Below, one piece after another: positions 10,626 to 20,342 of a stretch of DNA of 64,000 bases. The position numbers and the translations under genes are program-made. Numbering within the stretch: the stretch's first letter is position 1; every line of letters begins with the position of its first letter. The notes beneath the pieces were generated by a model. That model worked only from the letters and a program-made list of their open reading frames with translations, had not been told where the DNA came from and did not search any database. The stretch is from Avena insularis (lineage: Eukaryota > Streptophyta > Magnoliopsida > Poales > Poaceae): the NCBI GenBank assembly GCA_023614405.1, contig CM042693.1, positions 158,984,731-159,048,730 on the forward strand, read 5' to 3'.

Positions 10626-10888
10626 ATTATTGGCATTGTTCGCAATTATTTAGCTGGAACATGGGGTTGTCGGGCATAATACTGGCATCCCATGCATGTA
10701 TCAACCAGCTTGTTGGCGTCCGCCTTCGTGGTCAGCTAGTAGAATCCTTGCCGGAAGGCTTTGGAGACCAATGATCGAGGAGCGGCGTGATGCCCGCAAT
10801 CTCCGAGATGGACCTTGCGTAGGATTTCAATACCTTCTTGCTGGGAAACACACTTAAGGTATACACCAGTGGTGCTTCTTTTGTAGAG

Positions 10889-11380
10889 CTATCCATTGAT
10901 TATGGTATAGCCCTTTACTCGACGTACTATTTGCCGTCTTTTGACCTTGTCGTTGGGAAAAGTTCCGTGTACGAGATATTCCATCAACGATTGTGTCCAA
11001 GACGGAGGGACCTTTGTCACTGTGTGAACGAAAGAGTCCACTCTATCCGAGTTGTCGATGTCCGCTCCGTTCATGGATGGTGTCCGTATATGCTCTAGGA
11101 AAACGCCATGCGGAATTCGTTTGCGCCCTAATCCAAGCTTAGACAGTAGATCAGCCACCTCGTTTTGCTCCCTAGGCACATACTTGACTTTGTAGACCAA
11201 GAAGTTCTTGGCTATCTCGTCCACTTCATCTCGATATGCCGCCATCATAGGGTTTCGCGAGTTCCAAGTGCCAGCCACCTTCTGGGCAACCAAGTCGGAA
11301 TCTCCACAACAAACTATGCGCTTGATGCCGATATCCTTGGCTACGCGTAGTCCGTGAATGAGTGCTTCATACTCCGCCAT
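10889..11380 (-). pseudogene. RNase H (Tat aRNH) part of pol
   Basis: The frame opens with MAEYEALIHGLRVAKDIGI, the AEYEAL motif carrying a catalytic glutamate. It continues with CCGDSDLVAQKVAGTW (DSDLV motif) and YVPREQNEVADLLSKLGLG (the final Asp-containing motif). These are the hallmarks of the RVT_3-type RNase H in plant Tat elements. After the domain the frame runs into the linker before integrase. It is one readable piece of the broken pol. Confidence 0.75.
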
Positions 11381-11809
11381 GTTGTTTGTAGCCTCGAAGT
11401 GGATCTGCAGATCGTAGTGTAGCTTTTCCCCAGTTGGTGACTATAGTAGCACACCAGCCCCCGAGCCATAGAGTATCTTTGATCCATCAAAGTGCATCAC
11501 CCAGTATTCTGGCTCCAGCATAGGGGTAGCATCTGGCATCTCCGTCCAATCTGCAATAAAATCTGCCAAGGCCTATGATTTGATAGGATCGCGTCTCTTG
11601 TAGGTGATCTCGAAGGCGGCAAGTTCAGTGCCCCACTTCGTGACCCTTCCTCAGAAGCGTCATTATTCTTTGATGTCGGCTGGAGCCTTGCTCACAACTG
11701 TGATAGGGTGCTCCTGGAAGTAGTGCCTTAGCTTCCGAGAAGCAAGGAACACTCCATAAGCTATCTTCTAGTAGTGCGGGTAACACTGCTTGGACTCTGT
11801 CAAGACCTC

Positions 11810-12851
11810 TGATGGAGGGGTTAACCTCTTGGGTGCCCGATATTCACGGATCTCGTGGTCAAATCGATGGGAAAGCGAGGGGAAAGGGAGAAGGTAGCGG
11901 AAGCGAACACACACCTCGCGAAGAACACGATGAACACACGCAAAACTCACACGATACAAGGCCGATTGCTCCCGAACGGCGGCCACCGGTCCGATAGAAT
12001 CCTCGCAAGGAAAGATCGGTCAACGTGCTCCCTCAAATCCACATCGGAGAGGGAAGAACACCTTGGGGAGGGTCTTGACAACTTGGAGACGAGACATCGA
12101 ACTCCAAGGCCTTGTTCAACGATGGATGCGTGATGCAAAGTCCAATCGAGGTTGGTGACGATAGTCGGTCCCCTTGGTAAAGGGGATGAGGCAAAACTAG
12201 AGATTCCACAATGGGGGTTGTCTTTAGTCTATCATCTATGCCTAAGGGATACATGAGGGGTGGGGGCTCTATTTATAGGCCAGCCACTAAACAAGGGTAG
12301 TTTGGGGATAAACTAGGCGAATAGGTAAGTAAGGGGGATACATGGGCTATGGCCCAACTGGTGCGCGCAGGCAGACATGACCGGTAGTACCGGACCTAGG
12401 ACCGGTAGTACCGGTCATCACCGGTAGTACCGCTCATGGTATCCGGTAGTACCGCTTGCGGGCGGTAGTACCGCAAGCCAGTACCGGGGCATCCAGTGGC
12501 GATGGCGCAGGCTTCAAGGCGGTAGCAGTGGGGGTAGAGTATCACGACCGGTAGTACCGGTTCCGCCGACCGGTAGTACCGCTTGGACCTGGCAGCTGCC
12601 GACATGTCTTCTTCCGTCTCCTCTTCCAAGCCTCCGTCTTGTCGGGCTTGATGCTCCGGGCTTCCTCCCTGGCCTCCGTACTTGTCAATGTGAACCTATC
12701 ATGCATATGTGACGGAGTATGAAGTAGCATACCATTCAATAGGGTAGGAAGGGGGCTCGCATAGAGGAACGGATTCACCTTTGGAGTCCATGACGACTTG
12801 GCGTAAGTTGGAGACCAAGATGTGGTAACGACCGTAGGTCGGGCTACATCA
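11810..12851 (-). repeat. 3' LTR of a second Gypsy element
   Basis: On the minus strand it begins TGATGTAGCCCGACC at 12851 and ends in CATCA at 11810; TGATG and CATCA are the inverted termini. It is preceded by a polypurine tract (GAAGGGGGGGAGC, 12852-12864). Its left end abuts the interrupted pol at 11809, so this element inserted into the Tat pol. The candidate target site is ACCTC at 11805-11809; the other end is not in the window. Confidence 0.75.
12380..12583. repeat. Cluster of near-palindromic CGGTAGTACCG motifs in the LTR
   Basis: Seven full CGGTAGTACCG motifs start at about 12382, 12403, 12422, 12443, 12462, 12549 and 12570, plus degenerate ones near 12481 and 12520. The best is ACCGGTAGTACCGGT, with 7-base arms around a single central base. 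Five of them are spaced 19-21 bases apart. They lie in the upstream (U3-side) half of the minus-strand LTR. Confidence 0.8.
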
Positions 12852-13620
12852 GCTCCCCCCCTTCAAAAAGAGTCGTCCTCGACTCTACATGCTCATCACA
12901 AAGTAGAAGCGGTCGAGAGACCTTCTTGATCCTGGGGTTCACCTTATAGTCGTCCTCGGGAAGATTGACTTGACAACACTTCAATGTTCCTTCACCTTCC
13001 TTGAAGCCTACAAAGCTCACAACAAAAGCAAAGCAACACTCAAAGCGTAGCCAATTCATGAAGATTATAGCATGAGTCCTCAAGTAGAAGGAAGTCACCT
13101 TAGCTTGTAGAGATAGCTCGATGAAGGGTAGCCATAGGTAACTCTCTTCGGTTCTTATTGTCAACATATAGTCCATAGAGGTTGACGTGTATGCATTTGT
13201 ACCTTCATACAACAAAGACCAAGCAACATATGTTTGTGTGTGATAGAGGAGCATGTCATTTGTGGCATGTCCATTCTTTTTCACAACACGATTAGCACAA
13301 CTCAAGTATAGCAAACGGGATGCATATGCAAGGTCAAAGTGCATGGAAGTCGTTGCAAAATCATCCAAATGTGGGAACTCAAAAACTCCATATAACATCT
13401 TATTGTGGCACTCAAAGCAGTCGTATAGAAATTTTATCAACATATTTGATGCAAAGCTTGGAGAATTTGGCAAAAACACAAAAGGAAGAATGTCCAAAAC
13501 AACCTCATTATGTGTGCCAACCAACCATTGGAAAGATAAATTGTTCGACATGTTGGATGTCACACACAAATCATCGATAGCAAGTATCATGGGAATATGA
13601 GTATCCCAAGCGGAAGCCAA
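12844..13620 (-). CDS. Unknown 258-residue ORF at the 3' end of a Gypsy internal domain
   Basis: An uninterrupted frame of 258 codons starts at ATG 13620 (MASAWDTHIPMILAIDDLCV) and ends with VESRTTLFEGGELM before TAG. The last codons encode the polypurine tract, and the stop codon falls inside the LTR, so this is the final ORF of the element at 11810-12851. 'SRTTLFEGGE' resembles the C-terminal ends of some Triticeae Gypsy polyproteins. Upstream of the ATG the reading appears to continue past 13620, so the true start may be further right and lost at the junction near 13640. I do not recognise a domain; it is rich in aromatic and Cys residues. It could be a pol-tail extension or a separate envelope-position protein. 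Confidence 0.55.
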   Translation of the reverse strand: MASAWDTHIPMILAIDDLCVTSNMSNNLSFQWLVGTHNEVVLDILPFVFLPNSPSFASNMLIKFLYDCFECHNKMLYGVFEFPHLDDFATTSMHFDLAYASRLLYLSCANRVVKKNGHATNDMLLYHTQTYVAWSLLYEGTNAYTSTSMDYMLTIRTEESYLWLPFIELSLQAKVTSFYLRTHAIIFMNWLRFECCFAFVVSFVGFKEGEGTLKCCQVNLPEDDYKVNPRIKKVSRPLLLCDEHVESRTTLFEGGELM

Positions 13621-13639
13621 AGTAACGTGTTTGCAAACA

Positions 13640-14147
13640 AACCAAATGAAAGAGCAAGTGGTCCTTATGTTTGTTGCAACAACAAGATGAGATTCTTGGA
13701 AGCTCTCATGACAATACTATTTGAATATACACGCTTTGTACTACGTGTCATGTATAATGTGCCACTATTGATGTTGATAGATTATTTTCAAAAGGAAAAG
13801 GAAATGCTGAAAGAGAATCTATAAAATATATTTGGCAGAAAAGAAAAAGACTAGAAATATCCAGTTTAAGTATATAGATGATATACATGTTATGGTTGTA
13901 TTCTTTTCTTGTTAAACAATGTGGTTCTTGGGTATTGTATACCGAATTGGTTGGTATGAAATTTCAAACAGAACGACACAATTCATGATGATCATCGAAA
14001 ACAAACAAGAGTTGTTTGTATTTCTCATTGACATCAAAGCTTGTCTTCAAGATTTGTTTTAATAATAGTTATTTAAATCAGGTATTATGAGAACAAATAT
14101 TGTTCAAATAATTACCGTATTCCATATAAGACGGATGATTTACAAAC
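13640..14147 (+). pseudogene. Copia gag-protease remnant (Angela/BARE-like), left part
   Basis: Short decayed similarities match Triticeae Copia polyproteins. AAATATATTTGGCAGAAAAG (about 13825) corresponds to the lysine-rich KYLAEKK segment after the zinc knuckle. TCTTGGGTATTGTATACC (about 13926) corresponds to the SWVLDTG protease motif with the active-site Asp changed to Tyr. There is no open frame. The sequence stops at 14147 at the boundary of the inserted Athila-like element and resumes at 22466. Identification is by eye on a highly mutated sequence. Confidence 0.5.
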
Positions 14148-15644
14148 TGATGACCCACGAGTATAGGGGGTGTATCGTAGTACTTTTGATAAAGAGGAGT
14201 GTCAATCACAACGAGGAGCAGAAGGTGCTGAACAGTGGTATGGAGCAGGAACTCTCTGCAATTACTTAGCAAACGGATTTTTAGTGGTTTTCTGATAAAG
14301 CAACAAAACAAAGTGCAAGTAAAGAACAACCGCAGCAAGTGGCCCAATCCTTTCTTTGCAAACGACAAGCCGGTGGAAATACTTATAAGGACCAAACGTT
14401 CTCGAGGACACATGGGAATTCTGTCAAGTGCTTTCGCTTCATATAGCTGAGTACTCTTCTTTGGTGTTGTAAGTGTTGTGTGGGTGAACATATGCTAATG
14501 TAATGTCCTTACTTGGACTACTACATACTTGTGATTAAACCCCCTGCAAACATCTGTAACTACAGGAAAATAATTAAGATATAAATCTAACCACAGCCTT
14601 AAACTCTGAGATCCTACACTCCCTGTGCAAAGGTGTCCTAACGGGGGTTCAAGTTTCTATCACTCCGGTAACCCCGTAATTAGTAGCCAAATACACAATG
14701 CATTCCCCTAGGCCCATAAATGGTGAAGTATCATGTAGTCAACGTTCTCATGACACCACTAGAAGAATAGCACCACAACTTAAATACTAATCAATTGAAT
14801 AATAACTCAACACAAATCCACTAATAACAACATGACTTCTCCCATGTCCTCAAAAACTAAACGAACTACTCAAGAGACATCATATGGATCAAGATCAAAT
14901 ATGATATGATAATGGATAACAAATCAGAACATAAACAATAATCCAATGGTTCCACTCACAAGCATCAACTACAATAGTAATTAATAGCCCAAAAGTTTCC
15001 CCTAAGAACTAAAGCAATATACAACACAATTGTTACAGCGGGACGGAGTGATGATGATGGTGCTAGTGGAGATGATGGTGTGGATGATGATGATCCTGAT
15101 GAATCCTAGCTTGACGATGGTGTTGATGGCGACGATCTCCCCTCTCCGGGAAGGAATTTCCCCGGCAGAAATATGTCTGCAGGAGAGATCTTTCTCTCTC
15201 GGTGTTTTCCGCCCCGCAGAGGCAGCGGAAATCTATCTGTGGTTGCTCCCCTAGCCTTATGGTTCCGTAGGGAAGATATAGGCGAAGGGGCGGAGTCGGG
15301 AGCCAGGAAGGTGGGCCACAACTGCCCTAGGAGTGGCCCAGGGTGGACCCACGCCTAGGGGGTGTGGCCCCCCTGCGACCCGCTTTGCTCCTCCTTCTGG
15401 TTTCCTCAATCTTTTGGAAAAATAATATTTTCCCATATTTTTCTGGTATTTTTCTGATCTTTGCGAAATTGCATCAAAACGCCTTCTTTTCCATCAGAAT
15501 CCAGACTCCGGCAGTTCATCCTCCAAGAATCATCCAACATGCAAAAACAGTAGAAATGACATAAGTAATACCTCATAATAAGACATATATCGATGAATAG
15601 AGGCAAATTATGATATAGAATGGTGATGCAAATTGGGCATATCA
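14148..15644 (-). repeat. 3' LTR of the Athila-like element, copy A
   Basis: It runs from TGATGACCCACGAGTATAGG to GGGCATATCA as read on the plus strand, with TGAT/ATCA inverted ends. It is 1497 bases long and similar along its length to 21011-22465. It contains a GATGATG-rich stretch near 15045-15110, also present in the other LTR. Confidence 0.85.
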
Positions 15645-15658
15645 ACTCCCCCAAGCTT
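15645..15658 (-). promoter_or_regulatory. Polypurine tract, Athila-like element
   Basis: Minus strand AAGCTTGGGGGAGT directly abuts the LTR start TGATATGCCC. The same AGCTTGGGG core precedes the plus-strand LTR at 39645. Confidence 0.75.
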
Positions 15659-17529
15659 ATATCTTCGCTTGTCCCCAAGCGAAAACTGAACTCAGTAAAC
15701 ATGCCCACAGGTTTATGGAGTGAAGTGTCAATAAAAGAATACGAACAAGAAGCATCACACTTACCATTACACAACTCATAGAAGAAAGCAACTCACCATT
15801 ATATAACTTAGCTTGCAACCAAGTACAACAGTCACAATAGAGATGCATAAAGATAAATCAATATTGGAATTGGCAAACTTATTCTTGGTCAGAGAACACC
15901 TGCCAAACAGTTTCACCAAAAGCTTTTTGTAGAAGTTTTGAACAGGAGCACTCTTTGCTCAAAAAGGTTTTTCAATGGAGGTTTTCAAAGTAATACTCAA
16001 TAGAGAAGAGTTTTGTTCAAGCAAGGAAGATAAAGAACATGATTGAGTAAATCACCATATGAATTCTTGCAACACAACAACTCAAATGCTTGCTGGAGAT
16101 AGAGAGGAAGTAGGTTTACTGACTCAACTTGGAAATAGGAGAAAGGTCCCTTCATAAAGGGAAACAGGGATTACAAGTCATAAAGAGCTCCCAAAATATT
16201 ATGGTACTTAATAGCTTTGAGCCCTCATTGCCCCTATCATAGGCATCTTGAGATGATTAACGTTAAAGTGCACAAAGATGGAGTATATGCTTGACGAAAT
16301 ATAAGTTGGCAATCTCATGTCCCTTGAATATGAGGGCCATTCCTCATGCTACTCGACTTTGGTCACCGGTAAGTTTTGTCATTGTAAGTACATGCGTATC
16401 ATAGAACCGCCAACGGGGTACCCCTTGCACATGGTACATGAGCTATCCCATAACCAACATAACAAGGCACGCAAACAATGAGCATCTCAGCGATCTTTTT
16501 ATTTACTATATACATATCTTTTTATTGAGGATGCTTCATAGATAGCTCACTATGGTGATGCTGCAAGTTTCCACCATGATTAGTCATGGCTTAGGCTAGC
16601 GGCCCAGGCGTTTCTCTAACACAAAATACAGACTCCGTGGACTTACAAGTTCCCTCTTTATTTCACACTATTGATATCTATAGAAAAAAGAGCATGATAT
16701 CAACTGAGTACAAAGTACAGGTGCAATGTTGAAAACGTTCCCCGTGACAGCACGGTTCTTCTAATTCCAATGTATAGATGCAAGCATATACAACTTCGAT
16801 GGCACAATGGTTCAAGTATATTAGGGGCAAATAAATAAGGTGTGCCATCAAGTTCGTGAGAGCTTTGCTAACTAGTTTTCACATAACAAAATACTTTTTA
16901 ATTCAAAAGGTAGATGAAGCTTGAGAATTTTCTTGGAATAGCGAAAGCTACTAGGTAGATTTGGTGGACACAAGTGTCAAAGGTTTTGGTTCAAAGGGAT
17001 TGGAAACATGAGAAGTATGCCTTTTCAAAACAGGTTTTTGGCTAGCAAGGCTGGATAGCAAGAAAGAGGGTTGAAAGAAACAAGCAAACATACAAGTAAT
17101 AAAGCCAAACATTCAATCTTCCTTGAAGACACAAAAGATCTTAAATAAATAATACTTAGCTTATGAGCCAATCAAGAAAGAAAATAGATGATACAAAATA
17201 CCTGTAAGCCTTTTCTCTTTTTCTTTCAAACTTCAAAAAGTATTGCTACTGACCAGAACTCCGTTTGCCAAAACCAATTTAGATCCACTTGATGATCCCA
17301 AAGGGGTGCCAACACTGATCAACAAGATCCATCATATAATAGAGATTACAAACTAAAATGAGAAGTGCAAAAAGTAAACAATGAGACTTCTCATTAATAA
17401 TCCAATAAAGGCACTCACACCAAGGGATACATAGATAAATAACTAAAGGAGAGATACTTGCACATGCAAACCAAACTATAAGATAACCTCTCTACCAAAG
17501 ATATGAATCCACTAAAAAGGTAAAAGATA
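15659..17529 (-). other. Long 3' untranslated part of the Athila-like element
   Basis: About 1.9 kb without a supported ORF separates the small ORF from the polypurine tract. It is homologous, in reverse complement, to 38430-39644 (for example GGCGGTTCT..GGGGTACCCC and the GAGCATCTCAGCGATC stretch), which occupies the same place in an element with a different LTR. Confidence 0.6.
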
Positions 17530-17579
17530 AAAGATAATGATGGTGATATCGCGGAACTCCCCCAAGCTTGGAACAAGCC

Positions 17580-18060
17580 AAGGGGATGCCAAACCTGATG
17601 ACGAATTACTCCTTGGGTGGTGGTGGTGGTGTTCTCTTGATAAGCTCTTCAATAAGTTTTTCAAGTCCTCCATATCGAAGGTTAGAGTACGAATCAATTC
17701 CAAATTATGTTCAATGCAGCTCATGATCAATTCGGACCGAGGATCCTAGTCCTTGTTATTCCTCCTCCACTCTTCCTTCTTAGAGTGTTCCTTCCCTGCA
17801 TGGTTAGAACGGGTGGTACAAGGAGGAAGTGTCCGTGGAGCGAGAATATGACGCGGAGGTTTCCCTCCTATAGACATTCGTACTGTCCTCTTAAGCTTGA
17901 TAGGGGTTGCCACCAATCCAATGCTTGCGATGGTAGCGCGGGTGTCCGGTTTCTTGTCCTCCTCCATGTCTCCTTCATCGCCTACCAAAATGTCCTCCCC
18001 CTTGGGTTTGTGAGGATCATCTTCCTCGGGCTTCTTGCCTTTGTCATTGGCGGAGACCAT
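17580..18060 (-). pseudogene. Small extra ORF of the Athila-like element, copy A (frameshifted)
   Basis: The frame starts at ATG 18060 (MVSANDKGKKPEEDDPHKPK), an acidic/basic N-terminus. It continues with GDMEEDKKPDTRATIASIG and IKLKRTVRMSIGGKPPRHIL and stops near 17746. The remainder, homologous to the C-terminus of the intact copy at 50470-50922, is found in another frame down to about 17580. The protein is hydrophilic, with a predicted C-terminal amphipathic helix and a Pro-rich end. I recognise no family. It lies between protease and the long 3' UTR, where autonomous relatives carry pol. Confidence 0.6.
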
Positions 18061-18961
18061 GGTGCTCTAAACTTGAGAAGTTTTCCTGACAGAAACAGAT
18101 CGAAACGAAAACACAACGAGAACGTGATGCACGAACCTCAGGGGATCCGTGGGGTTATATATTATGAAGTTTCAAAGCATAAGGAAGGTTCTGATACTGA
18201 AATGAGGCGGAGTCGGAGCTCGGGGGTGGCACACCCCCTCCAGGCGCGGCCAGGCAGGAGCCCGCACCTGGGGTGGGTTTGTCCACCCCGGACTCCGTTT
18301 CCTCTTCAGTTCCGTCCCGTAACTTCCCTTATGTATTAAAAATATAAAAAATATAAAAAGATTGGGATTCCACGAACCTTCTATTTTCACCACTTTTACC
18401 TATTCAAAGACGAACTCTGCAGACTCCTTTTCTCCTTCTCCTAGAATTTTCCTTTCCTCACTAGGCAATACACAAACTTAAATGGAAACATTAGTGTAAG
18501 CAAAAAAACCTTTAGGTCCACACTTCAACTGAAATTTATCAAAACAAAAGCTTCTATAAGAGGCAAATGCAAATGATAACAAAAATCTGTCAAAACAGAG
18601 CAGCAGGTAAAGATTGATTTTTTCGAAAACCTTCTGATGCTCAAATCCAAAAGTGCAGAACTAATGAAAGTTGGGTAACAACATGGAGAACAAGCTCAGA
18701 AAAATACAGCTCCATCTGATGTACTTAGATCCCTCACGAATTTTTATGGTGCAGCATAAGAATCTGTCCCAGAACAGCCACTTTTCACAACTCCTCTACT
18801 TCACAAAAGTAGTTGGACTTGAAACAAAAACCAAAACAAAAAGGATAAGGAGAAGTTATTACTGAAGTAATAACTTCCAAGACTTGATGAAACTCTTGGG
18901 TTATCTCCCAACAAGTACTTTTTTAATTCCTTTAAGTTAGGCTTGAAACTTTCAAAGATGC
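18061..18961 (-). other. Non-coding stretch between protease and the small ORF
   Basis: About 900 bases where an autonomous Gypsy element would continue into reverse transcriptase. No RT motif (such as YxDD context) is visible on either strand. The copy B equivalent, 50923-51825, is likewise non-coding. Confidence 0.5.
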
Positions 18962-20326
18962 TCACATAGGATATATATATTTGAAGTGAAAAAGAGCATC
19001 AAGAAGCAAATACCCAACACATTTGAGTCTAACCCACTTCCTATGCATGGGGGTATCTTGAGAAAACGAATTGTTGAAACAAAAATCCACTAGCATAGGT
19101 ATACAAAACAAATGCAACTTCAAAGCTTTCAACATAAAATGGGGAAACTTAACAGTATTGAGATGCATAAAACCGTGTTTCCCTCTTTTATAATAACTTT
19201 CAGTAGAAATTTGAATAAAGTTGATAATATAACTGTCACTCGCAACAACTTTATCATCTGAATAAGCATACTTACAATTACCAAAAAGAGGTCCAAGGTC
19301 ATAAACCGGATCAATAGAAGCAAGTTGTTCCATCATGAAATCTTTATTAGGCAAGATGTTTTCATAAGGAGCTTTAGCAAATTTGGAAAAGTTAAACTCA
19401 TAAGAATCTCCATCAAACTTAGTTAAAACTTTCTCCTTCTTACAATCTATAATATCTCCACAAGAGTTCAAGAAAGGTCTACCAAAAATGATAGGACAGG
19501 TTTTGCTAGCAGCTGAATTAAGCACTAGAAAATCAGCAGGATACTTAATCTTACCACAAAGAACATCCACATCTCTTACGATAACAATAGGGAAAATGGT
19601 TTCCTTACTAGCAAGGTGAATAACCACATCAATGTCCTCCAGCCCACAAGGACCAATTTCATGCATAATTTCCCTATAAAGCTCAAAAGGAATAACACTA
19701 GAACTAGCACCAATATCACATAAACCATAGTAGCAATGATCACCAATTTTAACAGAAAGCACAGGAACACTAGATTTTCTAGCCTTACTAGGATGAGAGA
19801 TAATATTAGAAGCGCCTTCACAGAAGAAAATGTGCTCATCCTCTATATTTCTAGCGTCAAGATCTTTCACAATAGCTACCACAGGTTCAATATTCAATTG
19901 CTCATCATGCTCCACAGTTTTCTTTGTACCTTTATTATTTGCACTAATCACCATAGAATACTCCTTTACCTTAGCTGGGAAAGGTATTTTTCCAACATGA
20001 GGTTCAGGCACAATATGATTAGTAGTACAAACTTCAGTACTTCTAACAGGAACATGATTAACAACATCTTTATAAGGAGCATGGTACTTATTCCACTTCT
20101 TTTTGGGAATTTCTATGTAAGAGGCAAAGGCCTTAAAACAGTTGGCAATACTTTGGGAATCAAGACCAAACTCATTGCTAATATCACGGAAGTCATCAGT
20201 TCCCATAAAAGATTTAATGCATTCATAATCATAGTTTATACCTGACTTTCTTCCTTTGTCATTCTCCCAAGCTTCAGTGTTTTCTTGAATACGTTCGAAG
20301 AGATACCATTTAGCTTCTTCCTTCAT
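18962..20326 (-). CDS. Gag C-terminal and retropepsin-like protease of the Athila-like element
   Basis: The 454-codon frame begins MKEEAKWYLFERIQENTEAW, the C-terminal half of gag. At about residue 195-215 it reaches VLSVKIGDHCYYGLCDIGAS, a retropepsin active-site motif with D-I-G-A-S where many plant Gypsy proteases have D-L/T/S-G-A-S. This is followed by SVIPFELYREI and PIIFGRPFLNSCG, the family's ILGRPFL-type flap/substrate segment. The frame then runs about 150 residues with no reverse transcriptase and stops. It is separated from the gag start (20343-20963) by a one-base frame break near 20340. Role in an active element: a capsid protein and the protease that matures it. Confidence 0.75.
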   Translation of the reverse strand: MKEEAKWYLFERIQENTEAWENDKGRKSGINYDYECIKSFMGTDDFRDISNEFGLDSQSIANCFKAFASYIEIPKKKWNKYHAPYKDVVNHVPVRSTEVCTTNHIVPEPHVGKIPFPAKVKEYSMVISANNKGTKKTVEHDEQLNIEPVVAIVKDLDARNIEDEHIFFCEGASNIISHPSKARKSSVPVLSVKIGDHCYYGLCDIGASSSVIPFELYREIMHEIGPCGLEDIDVVIHLASKETIFPIVIVRDVDVLCGKIKYPADFLVLNSAASKTCPIIFGRPFLNSCGDIIDCKKEKVLTKFDGDSYEFNFSKFAKAPYENILPNKDFMMEQLASIDPVYDLGPLFGNCKYAYSDDKVVASDSYIINFIQISTESYYKRGKHGFMHLNTVKFPHFMLKALKLHLFCIPMLVDFCFNNSFSQDTPMHRKWVRLKCVGYLLLDALFHFKYIYPM

Positions 20327-20342
20327 ACGTGTGAATGATACA

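Larger units (their letters stand above)
9800..11809 (-). pseudogene. pol: Tat-lineage Gypsy pol fragment: RT tail, RNase H, integrase
   Basis: On the minus strand, order 5' to 3', fragments of a Ty3/Gypsy polyprotein are present. They are: the end of reverse transcriptase (about 11800-11600, with a conserved RHYF-like segment and a TKWG-like segment); the connection region (about 11600-11400); a second RNase H domain (11380-11040); the zinc-binding H2C2 segment (about 10850-10640); the integrase core (10625-10230); and the post-core region (10221-9990, with LRTTPNRSTRYTPYFMLYGA). Frameshifts and stops separate the parts. RT fingers, palm and gag are missing because the LTR at 11810 interrupts the gene. 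The archaeal-type RNase H followed by integrase without a chromodomain fits the Tat lineage. Confidence 0.8.

Noticed and set aside
11855..12133. 92-codon plus-strand frame in the LTR at 11810-12851
   Set aside because: LTR sequence; charged low-complexity and overlapped by other frames.
15030..15254. Met/Ile-rich frame from a GATGATG stretch
   Set aside because: A trinucleotide microsatellite in the LTR; the same stretch varies in length in the other LTR copies (21895-21965 and 54770-54800).
19736..20245. 169-codon plus-strand frame (and its copy at 52594-53103)
   Set aside because: Exactly antisense to the conserved gag/protease frame; its apparent conservation is a by-product of the sense coding.
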